Positions 35,483 through 36,558 of a DNA stretch of 36,558 bases are shown here, in pieces. The notes beneath the pieces are model-generated. The model had not been told where the DNA came from and ran no database searches. It saw nothing but the letters and a program-made list of their open reading frames with translations. The DNA lies in assembly GCA_947371645.1 (NCBI GenBank), contig CANBQJ010000010.1:1-36558 (forward strand), read 5' to 3'. Source of the stretch: Burkholderiales bacterium. GTDB lineage: Bacteria; Pseudomonadota; Gammaproteobacteria; Burkholderiales; Burkholderiaceae. Position 1 is the stretch's first letter. Every line of letters begins with the position of its first letter. Position numbers and translations under genes: made by a program.

Positions 35483-36558
35483 ATGCCCCTCTGCCCTACC
35501 GCCGTGCGCCCGCTCCTGCCCGCCGTGCAAGCCGCCCTGGCCACGCTCGCCGCGCTCGCTGCCTCTGGCACGGCCTGCGCCGCCACCACGCCGGATCCGT
35601 TCTACCAATACACCGGCAGCACCCCGCTGGCCAGCATCGCCCCGGGCACCATCCTCAAGTCCCGCACCATCTCGGTCACGATCGCGGGCGTTGTCACCGC
35701 GCGCAAGGCCACGCAACTGGTCTACCGCTCGACCGACGCTCAGCAGCGGCCCACCGCCAACGTCACGACCATCTTCGCGGCGGACTGCACGGCGGGCACC
35801 TCGGCCTGCCCGAACAAGAACAAGGTGATCTCGTACCAGTCGTTCTACGACTCGCTCAACCCTGAAGACTCGCCCTCGCGCGCCTACGCCGGTGGCCAGC
35901 GCATCCCGGACGTGCTGCCCGGGGTAGAGACGGTGCTGTTCGGCGGGTACGTGAAGAAGGGCTACACCGTCGTCATCTCCGACACCGAAGGCCAGAAGGC
36001 CAACTTCGCTGCCGGCCCGGAGTACGGCTACAACACGCTGGACGCCATCCGCGCCACCTTCAACTCGCCGGCCATCGGCCTCAGCCCCGACGCCCAGGTG
36101 GCGATGATGGGCTACTCCGGCGGCGCGATCGCCACCGAATGGGCGGCGGAGCTGGCCCCGACCTACGCCCCCGACGTGAACGCCAGGCTGATCGGCGCCA
36201 CCTTTGGCGGCGTGCTGGTGAGCCCCGAGCACAACCTGACCTACGTCGAAGGCGCGCCCATCTGGGGCGGTGTGATGCCCATGGCGGTGGTCGGTGTCTC
36301 GCGCTCGTATGGCATTGACATCAAGAAGTACCTGACGCCGCGTGGCCTGGTGGTCTACGACCGCATACAGAATGCTTCGATCGCCTACGTGCTTGGCCAA
36401 TATGGCAATGTCACCTGGAAAGACCTCGTCGTGCCCGAGTACCAGGACCGCACCAAGCTGCTCGAATACGTGACCGCGGTGAACAAGGTCATCATGGGCA
36501 CGGGCGGCACGCCGACCATCCCGCTGCAGATCGGCCAGGGCACGGGCGGTACGGGCGA
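35483..36558 (+). CDS. Secreted lipase, LIP family (3' end outside window)
   Basis: The first 358 codons of a secretory lipase. A signal peptide covers residues 1-33 (LATLAALAASGTACA). The mature part shows KATQLVYRSTDAQQRP, SYQSFYDSLNPEDSPS, GYTVVISDTEG and the nucleophile elbow GYSGG at 210-214 (Ser212), the order seen in Candida-type LIP lipases and their bacterial relatives, which hydrolyse triacylglycerols. The C-terminal catalytic His lies beyond the window. The start at 35483 is supported by GGAGA 5 bases upstream. The 248 bases before it, after the RRM terminator, must hold its promoter; I see no clear consensus there. Confidence 0.85.
   Translation, partial: MPLCPTAVRPLLPAVQAALATLAALAASGTACAATTPDPFYQYTGSTPLASIAPGTILKSRTISVTIAGVVTARKATQLVYRSTDAQQRPTANVTTIFAADCTAGTSACPNKNKVISYQSFYDSLNPEDSPSRAYAGGQRIPDVLPGVETVLFGGYVKKGYTVVISDTEGQKANFAAGPEYGYNTLDAIRATFNSPAIGLSPDAQVAMMGYSGGAIATEWAAELAPTYAPDVNARLIGATFGGVLVSPEHNLTYVEGAPIWGGVMPMAVVGVSRSYGIDIKKYLTPRGLVVYDRIQNASIAYVLGQYGNVTWKDLVVPEYQDRTKLLEYVTAVNKVIMGTGGTPTIPLQIGQGTGGTG

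Overview
The window is a dense, high-GC chromosomal stretch with very short intergenic gaps and no rRNA, tRNA, prophage, insertion sequence or CRISPR array that I can see. The gene set (proteobacterial-type GshA, DbpA and RhlE helicases, a hydroxybutyrate/acetoacetate module next to a DUF3734-type patatin, oleate hydratase, KatG, many LysR regulators) and codon use suggest a betaproteobacterium of the order Burkholderiales, probably from the Aquabacterium/Ideonella/Rubrivivax-like part of the order. This is inference from gene content, not a species call.

Layout. 1-4.1 kb: the 3' end of an elongation factor G gene faces a three-gene minus-strand operon, LysR regulator > dbpA > RhlE-type helicase, in which each stop overlaps the next start by 4 bases. 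4.2-7.3 kb: an exported metallo-beta-lactamase-fold hydrolase, divergent from the LysR gene, then a 619-residue protein of unknown function. 7.3-10.0 kb: minus-strand operon patatin > acetoacetate decarboxylase > 3-hydroxybutyrate dehydrogenase. 10.1-16.5 kb: a 920-residue lipoprotein with an NHL-type propeller, a decayed polysaccharide deacetylase, an unknown 176-residue protein, a c-type-heme/beta-propeller protein and an unknown 98-residue protein. 16.7-22.4 kb: a phosphohexomutase homologue that has lost its catalytic residues, a nitroreductase, gshA (TTG start), a dual-specificity phosphatase followed by a kinase-like protein, and a small unknown protein. 22.4-27.0 kb: oleate hydratase, a MerR regulator coupled to a carboxymuconolactone-decarboxylase-family protein behind a 19-bp-spacer promoter, and a LysR regulator divergent from a tautomerase-isochorismatase fusion. 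27.1-33.1 kb: a secreted TPR-CHAT (caspase-like) protein, katG with an OxyR-like core site upstream, and an SrpA-type catalase that lacks its middle third. 33.5-36.6 kb: a GreA/GreB-family factor, a strong sigma70-like promoter with a long leader before a small unknown gene, an RRM RNA-binding protein with a clear terminator, and the 5' part of a secreted lipase cut by the window end.

How the genes work together. The clearest functional groups are ketone-body/PHB-type carbon use (bdhA, adc, patatin), peroxide defence (katG and the damaged catalase), RNA metabolism (two helicases, RRM protein, Gre factor) and lipid chemistry (oleate hydratase, lipase, patatin). The most unusual items are the phosphohexomutase pseudoenzyme, the tautomerase-isochorismatase fusion with its divergent LysR gene, the phosphatase/kinase-like pair, the secreted CHAT protein, and two genes caught in decay (polysaccharide deacetylase, SrpA-type catalase).
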